A stretch of 32,750 bases of DNA from Pseudonocardia halophobica (GTDB taxonomy: Bacteria; Actinomycetota; Actinomycetes; Mycobacteriales; Pseudonocardiaceae). The notes under the pieces are model-generated. The model was not told where the DNA came from and made no database searches. It saw only the letters and a program-made list of their open reading frames with translations. This document shows positions 22,141 through 28,681 of the stretch, piece by piece. The stretch covers positions 1-32,750 of the forward strand of contig NZ_BSFQ01000062.1 in NCBI RefSeq assembly GCF_027922425.1, in the 5' to 3' direction. Each line of letters opens with the position of its first letter. The stretch's first letter is position 1. A program made the position numbers and the translations under genes.

Positions 22141-23100
22141 GTGAACGATCGTCCGTCCGGCGGCCGGACGGCGTGGGTGGCGCTCTCGCTCGTCTACCTG
22201 CTCTGGGGCTCGATCTATCTGCTCAACCGGCTGCTGATCACGCACGTCACGCCGCTGCTGGCCGGCGGCTTCCGGTTCCTGTCGGCCGGGGCCGCGCTCG
22301 GCCTGCTGGTCCTGGCGGTGTCCGGGCCGCGCGGACTGCGGATGACCCGGCCGCAACTGCTCACGACGATGCTCTCCGGGCTCCTCCTGCCCGCGTGGGG
22401 CAACGGCCTGGTCGCCGTCGCGCAGACGCAGATCCCGTCGGGGCTCGCGGCGCTGCTGCTGGCGGTCGTGCCGCTCTACATCGCCGTGCTGCGCACGATC
22501 TTCGGGGACCGGCCCAGCCCGGCGACCCTGATCGGGGTGCTGGTCGGGCTCGTCGGGCTCGGGGTGCTGGTGCTGGCCGGCCCGGGCTCCGGCGGCACGG
22601 CCGGGAGCGCGTCCTGGGGGCCGTGGCTGGTCGTGCTGGCCGGCCTGGGCTGGGCCTCGGGCACCTACGCGACGACCAGGCTGCCGGTCCCGCCGAACCC
22701 GTTTGCGCTGGCCACGGTGCAGATGGTCACCGGCGGACTGATCATGATCGGGGTCGGCGGCGCCGCGGGCGGACGGATCGACCTCGGTGCGCTCCCCGCA
22801 GCCACCTGGTGGGTCTGGGCGGCCGCCGCGCTGGCCACGCTGGGCGGGTTCAGCGCCTACGCGATCGCGCTGCGGGGGCTCCCGGTGTCCACGGTCGCGA
22901 CCTACGCGTACGTCAACCCGGTGATCGCGGTCGTGCTCGGCGTCCTGCTGGTCGAGGAGCGGTTCACCCTCCTGCAGGCGCTGGGCGGGCTGATCGTGCT
23001 GGTCGCGGTCGTGCTGGTGGTGCGGGCGGAACGCAGGCCGGCCGGGGCCGCGGACGAGTTCACGGCCGAACCGGTCCCGGATCCGCCGCCGGCCCGCTGA
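22141..23100 (+). CDS. EamA (DMT superfamily) transporter
   Basis: 319 residues with about ten transmembrane helices in two EamA repeats. The first opens with WVALSLVYLLWGSIYLLNRL and includes GGFRFLSAG; the second has WASGTYATTRL, a GLPVSTVATYAYVNPVIAVVLGVLLVEE stretch and a final helix, followed by a hydrophilic Pro/Ala tail. DMT exporters move amino acids, metabolites or drugs; the substrate is not predictable. The GTG start places the first helix about 10 residues in. Earlier in-frame starts would overlap the divergent GNAT gene. Confidence 0.88.
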   Translation: MNDRPSGGRTAWVALSLVYLLWGSIYLLNRLLITHVTPLLAGGFRFLSAGAALGLLVLAVSGPRGLRMTRPQLLTTMLSGLLLPAWGNGLVAVAQTQIPSGLAALLLAVVPLYIAVLRTIFGDRPSPATLIGVLVGLVGLGVLVLAGPGSGGTAGSASWGPWLVVLAGLGWASGTYATTRLPVPPNPFALATVQMVTGGLIMIGVGGAAGGRIDLGALPAATWWVWAAAALATLGGFSAYAIALRGLPVSTVATYAYVNPVIAVVLGVLLVEERFTLLQALGGLIVLVAVVLVVRAERRPAGAADEFTAEPVPDPPPAR

Positions 23101-23128
23101 CCGTCCGGAAAGTGTCGGTGCGTCCTGG

Positions 23129-23134
23129 CAGCAT
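23129..23134 (+). promoter_or_regulatory. -10 box of a probable leaderless YcaQ-like mRNA
   Basis: CAGCAT followed by 7 nt and GTG (23142), with no Shine-Dalgarno. It supports 23142 over the in-frame ATG at 23133, which overlaps the box. Confidence 0.4.
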
Positions 23135-23141
23135 GCCCCTC

Positions 23142-24365
23142 GTGAGGACGATCTCGGCCGACGTCGCGCGCCGCACCGCGCTCGCGGCGCAGGGTTTCGC
23201 GGAACCCCGGCCGCCGGGCCCGGTGACCCGGCGGCACCTGCAGCGTGTCCTCGGCCGGACCCAGCTCCTGCAGCTCGACTCGGTGAACGTCGCGGTCCGG
23301 GCGCACTACATGCCGGTCTTCAGCCGGCTCGGCGCCTACCCGCACGACCTGCTCGACGGGGCGGCCTGGCACCACACCGCGCGCCGCCCCCGGCTGATGG
23401 TCGAGTACTGGGCGCACGAGGCGAGCCTGCTGCCGGTCGAGGACTGGCCGCTGCTGCTGTCCGGGGCCAAGCGGCCGGGCTGGTGGCGGCACTACGCGCA
23501 GCTCGCCGACCGCGAACCCGCCCTGGTCGACGACGTGCTGGCCGCGGTCAAGGAGCTGGGCCCGGTCGGCGCGGGCGCCCTGGAGACGGCGCTGGGCGGC
23601 GCGGCGGGGAAGCCGCGGCCGCCGGGGGTGTCGTGGTGGGAGCGGTCCGACGTGAAGCGCATCTGCGAGTACCTGTTCGGCCTCGGCGCGCTCACCACGG
23701 GCACCCGGGTCAACTTCCAGCGGCTCTACGACCTCCCCGAGCGGGTGCTGCCGTCGGCAGTGCTCGCCGCCCACCCGATGGACCACGGCGAGGCCGCGCG
23801 CGGGCTCGTGCGGCGGGCGGCCCGGGCGCTGGGGATCGCGACCGAGCCGGACCTGCGGGACTACTACCGGCTCGGGCCCGCGGAGAGCCGCCGGGCGGTC
23901 GAGGAGCTGGTGGAGGCGGGGGAGCTGGAACCGGTGGCGGTGCGCGGCTGGCGGGCGCCGGCGTACCGTGCGCCGGAAGCGAGCGTGCCGCGGCGGATCG
24001 AGGGGCGGGCGCTGCTGTGTCCCTTCGACCCGCTGATCTGGGAGCGCGAGCGCACCGAGCGGATCTTCGGCTTCCGGTACCGCATCGAGATCTACGTGCC
24101 CGAGCCGAAGCGCGAGTTCGGCTACTACGTCTTCCCGTTCCTGCTCGACGGCGAGCTCGTCGGCCGGGTGGACCTCAAGTCGGACCGGGCCGCCGGGGTC
24201 CTCCGGGTGCAGGGCGCGTTCGCCGAGCCGGGCGCGGAGGCGCGGCGGGTGGCGGCGGAGCTGGCCGCGGAGCTGCGGCACATGGCGGAGTGGCTCGGGC
24301 TCGAGGGAGTGGTCGTGGGGGAGCGGGGTGATCTCGCGGGCGCGCTGGCCGGGGCGGTGGGGTGA
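23142..24365 (+). CDS. Winged-helix DNA glycosylase, YcaQ/AlkZ-like (HTH_42)
   Basis: 407 residues, usual for the HTH_42 family, built of tandem winged helices. YcaQ and AlkZ remove bulky alkylated purines and unhook interstrand crosslinks. The catalytic region LLQLDSVNVAVRAHYMPVFSRLG has the Gln-hydrophobic-Asp triad Gln44-Leu45-Asp46, the form seen in the YcaQ branch rather than the Gln-x-Gln of AlkZ. Further family marks are ARRPRLMVEYWAHEASLLP, WWERSDVKRICEYLFGLGAL and PLIWERERTERIFGFRYRIEIYVP. It probably acts in DNA repair. The gene stands alone after the EamA exporter; export plus crosslink repair could be a toxin-resistance pair, which is speculation. Confidence 0.88.
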   Translation: MRTISADVARRTALAAQGFAEPRPPGPVTRRHLQRVLGRTQLLQLDSVNVAVRAHYMPVFSRLGAYPHDLLDGAAWHHTARRPRLMVEYWAHEASLLPVEDWPLLLSGAKRPGWWRHYAQLADREPALVDDVLAAVKELGPVGAGALETALGGAAGKPRPPGVSWWERSDVKRICEYLFGLGALTTGTRVNFQRLYDLPERVLPSAVLAAHPMDHGEAARGLVRRAARALGIATEPDLRDYYRLGPAESRRAVEELVEAGELEPVAVRGWRAPAYRAPEASVPRRIEGRALLCPFDPLIWERERTERIFGFRYRIEIYVPEPKREFGYYVFPFLLDGELVGRVDLKSDRAAGVLRVQGAFAEPGAEARRVAAELAAELRHMAEWLGLEGVVVGERGDLAGALAGAVG

Positions 24366-24473
24366 GTGGTGCGGCGGGCCGGCGCCTCGGGCGGGACGCG
24401 ACGGCTGCGCGCCCGGGCCTGCCGGATGCGCCGCCGTCGTCGTACCTGGCTGGCCGTCGTCGCTGTGGACCCC

Positions 24474-25379
24474 TCAGACCGCAGCGGTGGCGGCGCGGGT
24501 GATGCGGATGTCGCCGCTCCCGGTCCGCCCGGCCACCCGCAGCGGCGGCGCGTCGGCGGGCGCGACCCGGCCCACGTCGAGATCGCTGCGCGCGTGGCCG
24601 GAGCCCGAGGTGAGGTCGAGCTCGGCGGCCACCCCGGAGTGCACCCCGACCCGGATCGAGCCGGAGCCGGTCGTGAGGTCGAAACGTCCGGCGAAGGCGT
24701 CGGCGATCTCGACGTCGCCCGAGCCCGTCTTCAGCGTGAGGTCGGCGTGCACCTCGCCGAAGGAGACGTCGCCGGAGCCGGCCTTCACCGTCGTCGGGCC
24801 GGAGAGGGCGGCGGCGGAGATCCCCCCGGAGCCGGTGCGCAGCTTGGCCTCCGCGCCCACGATCCCCAGCTCCACGCGGCCGGAGCCGGTGCTGACCTCG
24901 AGGGCGCCGGTGACCTCGTCGAGCCGGGCGTTCCCCGAGCCGGTGCGCACGGCGGCCCAGCCCGAGCGGCCGGTCACCGTGACGTCGCCGGCGCCGGTGC
25001 GCACGGCGAGCCGCGAGCGCGTGGGCGCCCACACGGTCACCGCCAGCGGCACCACCCGCAGCGGCAGGTCCTGCGCGGAGCGCACCACGAGCCGCCGCGC
25101 GGTCTCGCTCCAGCTGATCTCGGCGGCGCGGACCGCGGCGGCACCGGGGTCCTGCGCGATGTCGCCGGTCGCGGTGCCCAGCCAGTTGAGCAGGCCGGTG
25201 ATGCCCTGCTCCCAGGGGCTGTCGGCGTCGGGCTCGTGGCGGACCTCGACCCGGACCTCGGTCGCGTCCTCGTTGAGCTCGATCCGCACCCGCCCGACGT
25301 CGATCGCAACCTCGAGCTCGGCGGGTTCGGTGCAGGTCCAGGCCTGCTGGCGGACCAGGTCCTCGTTCGGTTCGGTCAT
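24474..25379 (-). CDS. DUF4097 beta-strand repeat protein
   Basis: 301 residues. After an N-terminal domain (about 1-125) the protein is a run of about nine short repeats centred on TGSGD/TGSGN/TGSGR every 16-20 residues, the DUF4097 pattern predicted to form a beta-solenoid or stacked-sheet fold. No signal peptide, membrane helix or catalytic motif is visible, so it is probably cytoplasmic. Function is unknown. It is the second gene of a reverse operon with a ribbon-helix-helix protein. I chose the ATG behind AGGGGTG; a GTG at 25388 overlapping the upstream TGA (GTGA) and an ATG at 25400 are alternatives. Confidence 0.8.
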   Translation of the reverse strand: MTEPNEDLVRQQAWTCTEPAELEVAIDVGRVRIELNEDATEVRVEVRHEPDADSPWEQGITGLLNWLGTATGDIAQDPGAAAVRAAEISWSETARRLVVRSAQDLPLRVVPLAVTVWAPTRSRLAVRTGAGDVTVTGRSGWAAVRTGSGNARLDEVTGALEVSTGSGRVELGIVGAEAKLRTGSGGISAAALSGPTTVKAGSGDVSFGEVHADLTLKTGSGDVEIADAFAGRFDLTTGSGSIRVGVHSGVAAELDLTSGSGHARSDLDVGRVAPADAPPLRVAGRTGSGDIRITRAATAAV

Positions 25380-25384
25380 CGCGC

Positions 25385-25918
25385 TCACCCCTGCACCCAT
25401 CCCTTGAGGCGGCCGTCGCCGCGGTCGTCGTCCCGGTCCGGGCTGTCGGGCCGCGGCCAGCCGCGGCCGCGCTGCTCCCAGCGCCGCTGCTTGCCGGCGA
25501 GGGCGCCCTGCACCGCCTGGGAGACCCAGGAGTTGAGCGAGACGCCCTGCTGGGCCGCGGCCTGCTCGGCCTGCGCCTTGATCTGCTCGACGAGCCGCAG
25601 CGTGATCCGGCTGATGTCGCCGGCGTCGCCCGGGCCGGGCGGGGTGAAGCGCGGCGTCCCGTGCTCCTGCTCGTGCTCGGTGCCCGAGACGGCCACGCGG
25701 ACGTCCCGCCCGTCGAGGCGCACCTCGACGGTGCGGTCGCCGAGTGCCTCGGTGACCTCGGCGGCCAGGTCGGAGAGGGCGTTCATGACGGCCAGCCGGG
25801 CCGCGGGTTCGATCGCCGCGCCGAGGAGCGCGGCCGTGCGCTGGGTCTGCTCGTCGCCGGCGGCGGCGGCGGACGCGAGGTCCTCCCGCAGCTGTGCGAC
25901 GTACTGGCCGATGTCCAT
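25385..25918 (-). CDS. Ribbon-helix-helix protein of the 'HicB-like' type
   Basis: 177 residues. Residues about 101-141 (DISRITLRLVEQIKAQAEQA then AAQQGVSLNSWVSQAVQGAL) are a ribbon-helix-helix DNA-binding domain of the kind labelled HicB/Arc-like. The N-terminal 80 residues, with LAVMNALSDLAAEVTEAL and a TVEVRLDGRDVRVAV strand pair, have no clear family. The tail is Arg/Asp-rich. No HicA-type toxin is adjacent, so an antitoxin role is doubtful; a local repressor of its own operon fits better, since a perfect inverted repeat covers the -10 box. The ATG appears to be the first transcribed codon. Confidence 0.75.
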   Translation of the reverse strand: MDIGQYVAQLREDLASAAAAGDEQTQRTAALLGAAIEPAARLAVMNALSDLAAEVTEALGDRTVEVRLDGRDVRVAVSGTEHEQEHGTPRFTPPGPGDAGDISRITLRLVEQIKAQAEQAAAQQGVSLNSWVSQAVQGALAGKQRRWEQRGRGWPRPDSPDRDDDRGDGRLKGWVQG

Positions 25919-25953
25919 GACGCCACTATGGCGTCACCGATGACATCACGCAA
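25918..25953 (-). promoter_or_regulatory. Promoter and operator of the RHH/DUF4097 operon
   Basis: Reverse-strand -35 TTGCGT (25948-25953) and -10 CATAGT (25925-25930) are 17 bp apart; the ATG begins 6 nt past the -10, so the mRNA is probably leaderless. The perfect inverted repeat TGACGCCA (25918-25925) / TGGCGTCA (25929-25936) with a 3-bp centre covers the -10 and start. A smaller palindrome GATG-A-CATC (25939-25947) lies in the spacer. This layout suits repression by the RHH protein. Confidence 0.6.
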
Positions 25954-26006
25954 CCGTCATCGCGCTGTCAGGCTGACGCCGGGCCGATTCCGTCGGTCCC
26001 GCCGGT

Positions 26007-26012
26007 TACGCT
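26007..26012 (+). promoter_or_regulatory. -10 box of a probable leaderless thyX mRNA
   Basis: TACGCT is followed by exactly 7 nt and the thyX ATG; there is no Shine-Dalgarno. A palindrome GTCAG-G-CTGAC (25967-25977) lies upstream. Confidence 0.55.
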
Positions 26013-26019
26013 GCCGACC

Positions 26020-26772
26020 ATGCCGCAGACCGTCCCGCCGAAGGTCCAGCTCGTCGCCAAGACCGAGTTCTTCCCGCCGGCCGACGTGCCGTGGGAGACC
26101 GACGCCGACGGTGGACAGGCGCTCGCCGAGTTCGCCGGCCGGGCCTGCTACCAGTCCTGGAGCAAGCCCAATCCGCGCACCGCGACCAACGAGGGCTACC
26201 TGCGGCACATCCTCGAGGTCGGGCACCTGTCCGTGCTCGAGCACGGCACGGTCAGCTTCTACCTGACCGGCATCTCGCGCAGCCTCACGCACGAGCTGAT
26301 CCGGCACCGGCACTTCTCGTACTCGCAGCTGTCGCAGCGGTACGTGCCGGAGCGCGACGCGGCGATGGTCGAGCCCGAGGTCATCGCGGACGACCCCGAG
26401 CTCCACCAGATGTTCCTCGACGCCGCCGAGGCCTCGGTGAAGGCGTACGAGCAGCTCCTCGAGGGCCTGGAGAAGCGGTTCGCCGACGTCCCGAACGCCA
26501 CGCTGCGCCGCAAGCAGGCCCGGCAGGCGGCGCGGGCGATCCTGCCCAACGCCACGGAGACCCGGATCGTGGTGACCGGCAACTACCGCGCCTGGCGGCA
26601 CTTCATCGGCATGCGGGCCACGGAGCACGCGGACGTGGAGATCCGCGCGCTCGCGATCGAGTGCCTGCGGCAGCTGCAGGCCGAGGTCCCGAACGTCTTC
26701 AACGACTTCGACATCCAGAAGCTCGACGACGGCACCGAGATCGCCAGCAGCCCGTTCGTCACGGAGGGCTAG
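26020..26772 (+). CDS. thyX: Flavin-dependent thymidylate synthase
   Basis: ThyX makes dTMP from dUMP using methylenetetrahydrofolate, FAD and NADPH. The 250-residue product carries the defining motif RHRHFSYSQLSQRY (95-108), plus HLSVLEHGTVSFYLTGISR and the C-terminal TGNYRAWRHFIGMR that binds flavin and dUMP. Length is normal. As in M. tuberculosis it lies upstream of dapA, but four accessory genes or gene remnants separate the two here. A 20-bp piece of its 3' end is duplicated just downstream. Confidence 0.97.
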   Translation: MPQTVPPKVQLVAKTEFFPPADVPWETDADGGQALAEFAGRACYQSWSKPNPRTATNEGYLRHILEVGHLSVLEHGTVSFYLTGISRSLTHELIRHRHFSYSQLSQRYVPERDAAMVEPEVIADDPELHQMFLDAAEASVKAYEQLLEGLEKRFADVPNATLRRKQARQAARAILPNATETRIVVTGNYRAWRHFIGMRATEHADVEIRALAIECLRQLQAEVPNVFNDFDIQKLDDGTEIASSPFVTEG

Positions 26773-26815
26773 CAGCGCCGCCCGACCATCGACACCGGAG
26801 GGCTGGCAGCGCCGC
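26762..26815. repeat. Direct repeat at the thyX 3' end
   Basis: CGGAGGGCTAGCAGCGCCGC (26762-26781) recurs at 26796-26815 with one mismatch (A to G), which destroys the stop codon in the second copy. Followed by CGCCGC-GA-GCGGCG (26810-26823), a short hairpin that may serve as a weak terminator. Confidence 0.75.
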
Positions 26816-26835
26816 GAGCGGCGAGCAGGCCGCTC

Positions 26836-26979
26836 TCAGATCGACGGCCACTGCTCCAGCAGGGTCGGATCCCCGCCGGCGTGCAGCGACAGCGGGTCCC
26901 GGCGCCGCCACAGGGCGAGGACGATCTCGGAGGCCGTGCCGCGCATCGTCGTCACGGGGCCGGGGTCCGGCGAATTCAT
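26836..26979 (-). pseudogene. C-terminal fragment of a mycothiol-dependent maleylpyruvate isomerase-like protein
   Basis: A 47-residue reading frame beginning MNSPDPGPVTTMRGTASEIV. The part MRGTASEIVLALWRRRD ... HAGGDPTLLEQW matches the C-terminal domain of the MDMPI/TIGR03083-type proteins, where a Gly-x-x-x-Glu-hydrophobic-Leu-x-Leu-Trp-x-Arg segment is typical; the adjacent TIGR03085 protein ends in a similar sequence. The catalytic DinB-like N-terminal domain is absent upstream. A -35/-10-like pair on the reverse strand (TTGCGC 27010-27015, CACCTT 26987-26992) lies 7 nt before the ATG, so it might still be expressed. Remnant is more likely than a functional small gene. Confidence 0.5.
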
Positions 26980-27001
26980 GACAACCAAGGTGTCATCTTG
27001 G
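26978..27001. promoter_or_regulatory. Inverted repeats between the fragment and the TIGR03085 gene
   Basis: ATGACA (26978-26983) / TGTCAT (26991-26996) and the overlapping CCAAG (26985-26989) / CTTGG (26997-27001) form two interleaved inverted repeats in an unusually AT-rich spot. They lie upstream of the forward promoter and over the reverse one; an operator is possible. Confidence 0.35.
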
Positions 27002-27030
27002 CCTGCCGGGCGCAAAGGGCGCCCCGCCGC

Positions 27031-27036
27031 TAGCGT
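27031..27036 (+). promoter_or_regulatory. -10 box of a probable leaderless TIGR03085 mRNA
   Basis: TAGCGT followed by exactly 7 nt and GTG (27044); no Shine-Dalgarno. It selects this start over longer in-frame ones. Confidence 0.55.
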
Positions 27037-27043
27037 GGCGCCG

Positions 27044-27670
27044 GTGAGCCTTGCGACCGACGAGCGCGCCGCCCTGTCCGACACCCTGGAGAAGCTCGGC
27101 CCCGACCGCCCGACCTTGTGCGAGGGCTGGACCACGCGGGACCTGCTCGCGCACCTGCTCGTCCGGGAGCGGCAGCCGTGGGCGGCGCCCGGCATCGTCG
27201 TGCCGGCCCTGCAACCGCTCACCCAGAAGGGCATGGCGGGGTACGCCGACACCTCGTGGGAATCGATGATCGGCGAGCTGCGCGAGGGCGCGCCGCCGTG
27301 GTCGCCCTACCGGATCGGCAAGGTCGACGAGGTCGCCAACGGCGCCGAGTTCTTCGTGCACCACGAGGACGCCCGCCGCGGCGAGCGCGGCTGGGAGCCC
27401 CGGCCGTCGGACTCGGAGCGCGACGAGCAGCTCTGGGCACTCGCCACGCGGATGGGCCGGCTCCTGCTGCGCCGCAGCCCCGTCGGTGTCGTGCTGCGCC
27501 GGCCGGAGGGCGCCGCGCACGTGATCAAGACCGGCCCCGGCCTGGTCACCCTGGTCGGCGACCCCGGCGAGATCGTCCTGCACCTCTTCGGCCGTGACGC
27601 CGCCCGGGTCGAGGTGGAGGGCAACCCTTCCGACGTCGAGCTGTACACGAGTGTGAGTCGCGGGCTGTAG
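27044..27670 (+). CDS. TIGR03085 family protein (DinB/mycothiol-type metal-binding fold)
   Basis: 208 residues. The N-terminal part has the four-helix DinB/MDMPI-like pattern: LCEGWTTRDLLAHLLVRER with the metal-ligand type His, then NGAEFFVHHEDARRGERGWEPR with the second His cluster. The C-terminal region LVGDPGEIVLHLFGRDAARVEVEG resembles the MDMPI C-terminal domain. Such proteins are common in mycothiol-making actinobacteria and some are thiol-dependent transferases or isomerases; this subfamily has no assigned reaction. The start follows a leaderless-type promoter. A fragment of a related gene lies on the opposite strand upstream. Confidence 0.85.
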   Translation: MSLATDERAALSDTLEKLGPDRPTLCEGWTTRDLLAHLLVRERQPWAAPGIVVPALQPLTQKGMAGYADTSWESMIGELREGAPPWSPYRIGKVDEVANGAEFFVHHEDARRGERGWEPRPSDSERDEQLWALATRMGRLLLRRSPVGVVLRRPEGAAHVIKTGPGLVTLVGDPGEIVLHLFGRDAARVEVEGNPSDVELYTSVSRGL

Positions 27671-27681
27671 TCGTCCGCCTA

Positions 27682-27724
27682 CGCACCTTTACGTATGGAG
27701 GTGCGCTGCCCGAGTTCCTAGCGT
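27682..27724 (+). promoter_or_regulatory. Promoter region of the secreted-protein/membrane-protein pair
   Basis: TAGCGT (27719-27724) is a plausible -10 box, about 27 nt before the GTG. Upstream, CGCACCT (27682-27688) and AGGTGCG (27699-27705) form a perfect 7-bp inverted repeat covering the -35 region, where no TTGAC-like box is seen. It may be an operator or a terminator of the preceding gene. Confidence 0.4.
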
Positions 27725-27751
27725 TCGAGATCGGCGTCGCTGGGGAACGAG

Positions 27752-28681
27752 GTGGTCGCAATCGGTCGCAGCCGCTGGGCCGTCGCGATCCTCGCCGCCG
27801 CGACGTGCGCACTCCTCGTCTCGGGCGTGGCCGTCGCCGTGGGACGAGGAGCCGGGAGACCGGCGTCCGCTGATCCCTCCGTCCCGCGGGTCTCGGCCGA
27901 TCCGTTCCGACCGGGGACCACGACCACCCTCGATCCCACGACCATCCTCGATCCCACGACCATCCTCGATCCCACGACCACTGACGGCACGGCGAGCACC
28001 GGCGGAACGCCGGGCACCGGCAGCACGAGCACCGCGCCGCCCAGAAGTCAGAACGCTGCCGGGGGTCCGGGATCCGGTGACGGCGGCCCGCCGTCCGGTG
28101 GCCACCACCAGCCACAGCCAGGGACCTCGGCGACCGCGGGTGCCGTTCCCTCCTCCCGCTCGCAGACGCCGAATGCGGGAGCCGGCTCGTCCCCCCGAGC
28201 CTCGGCGCAGCCGAACGCTCCCGGTGCGCCCATGGGCCACGGCAGCGGCGCGGTGGCGCCCGGTAGCCGGGTCAGGATCCCGGATTTCCAGGCTGACGGC
28301 CTGCCGTTCTTCGAGCCCGGAGGGGGCTCGGAGCTGAGTGGGCGTGATGTGCTGCGGAGCAACATCCGCGACCAGAACACGTGTGGCGACAACAGCGACC
28401 GTTGCCTGCGCCTCAGCCCGAAGCTGACCTCCACGGTCTCGGCCCCGGAGGACGACGGGTCATACATCCTGTGCCGGATCGTCGGGTTCCCGGCGCCCGG
28501 CGGGGAGGTGGCCAGAGGCTCGTCCGTGCGCATCGACATCGCCCGACCCTGCCCGAACCTCGGAGCTCCCGTGCTCACCACGAGCCGGTCGACCACGGAG
28601 ACGACGACCACGGACCCGTCGAGCTCCGGAGGATCGACCTCGTCGTCGAGCAGCGAGTCCAGAGGCAGAACCGGGCGATGA
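27752..28681 (+). CDS. Putative secreted or membrane-anchored protein, function unknown
   Basis: 309 residues. A hydrophobic segment at about 9-30 (WAVAILAAATCALLVSGVAV) is a signal peptide or anchor. Then comes a Pro/Thr/Ser/Gly-rich, wall-spanning type linker (about 35-165) with a perfect 6-residue repeat LDPTTI. A compact domain (about 165-263) with four Cys (NTCG, RCL, ILCRIV, RPCP) could form two disulfides; its end FPAPGGEVARGSSVRIDIA resembles the closing strand pattern of PASTA domains, which is a weak hint. A Ser/Thr tail ends the protein. The GTG start is uncertain by a few codons. It overlaps the next gene by ATGA, so the two are translationally coupled. Confidence 0.6.
   Translation: MVAIGRSRWAVAILAAATCALLVSGVAVAVGRGAGRPASADPSVPRVSADPFRPGTTTTLDPTTILDPTTILDPTTTDGTASTGGTPGTGSTSTAPPRSQNAAGGPGSGDGGPPSGGHHQPQPGTSATAGAVPSSRSQTPNAGAGSSPRASAQPNAPGAPMGHGSGAVAPGSRVRIPDFQADGLPFFEPGGGSELSGRDVLRSNIRDQNTCGDNSDRCLRLSPKLTSTVSAPEDDGSYILCRIVGFPAPGGEVARGSSVRIDIARPCPNLGAPVLTTSRSTTETTTTDPSSSGGSTSSSSSESRGRTGR
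27929..27982 (+). repeat. Three tandem 18-bp coding repeats
   Basis: Units at 27929, 27947 and 27965 read CTCGATCCCACGACCATC; the third ends ACT. They encode LDPTTI in the Thr/Pro-rich linker, and look like recent slippage within a gene. Confidence 0.85.

Noticed and set aside
24474..25918. HicBA toxin-antitoxin system
   Set aside because: Only the RHH domain resembles HicB. The partner is a long beta-repeat protein with no HicA dsRNA-binding fold, so a toxin-antitoxin call is not supported.
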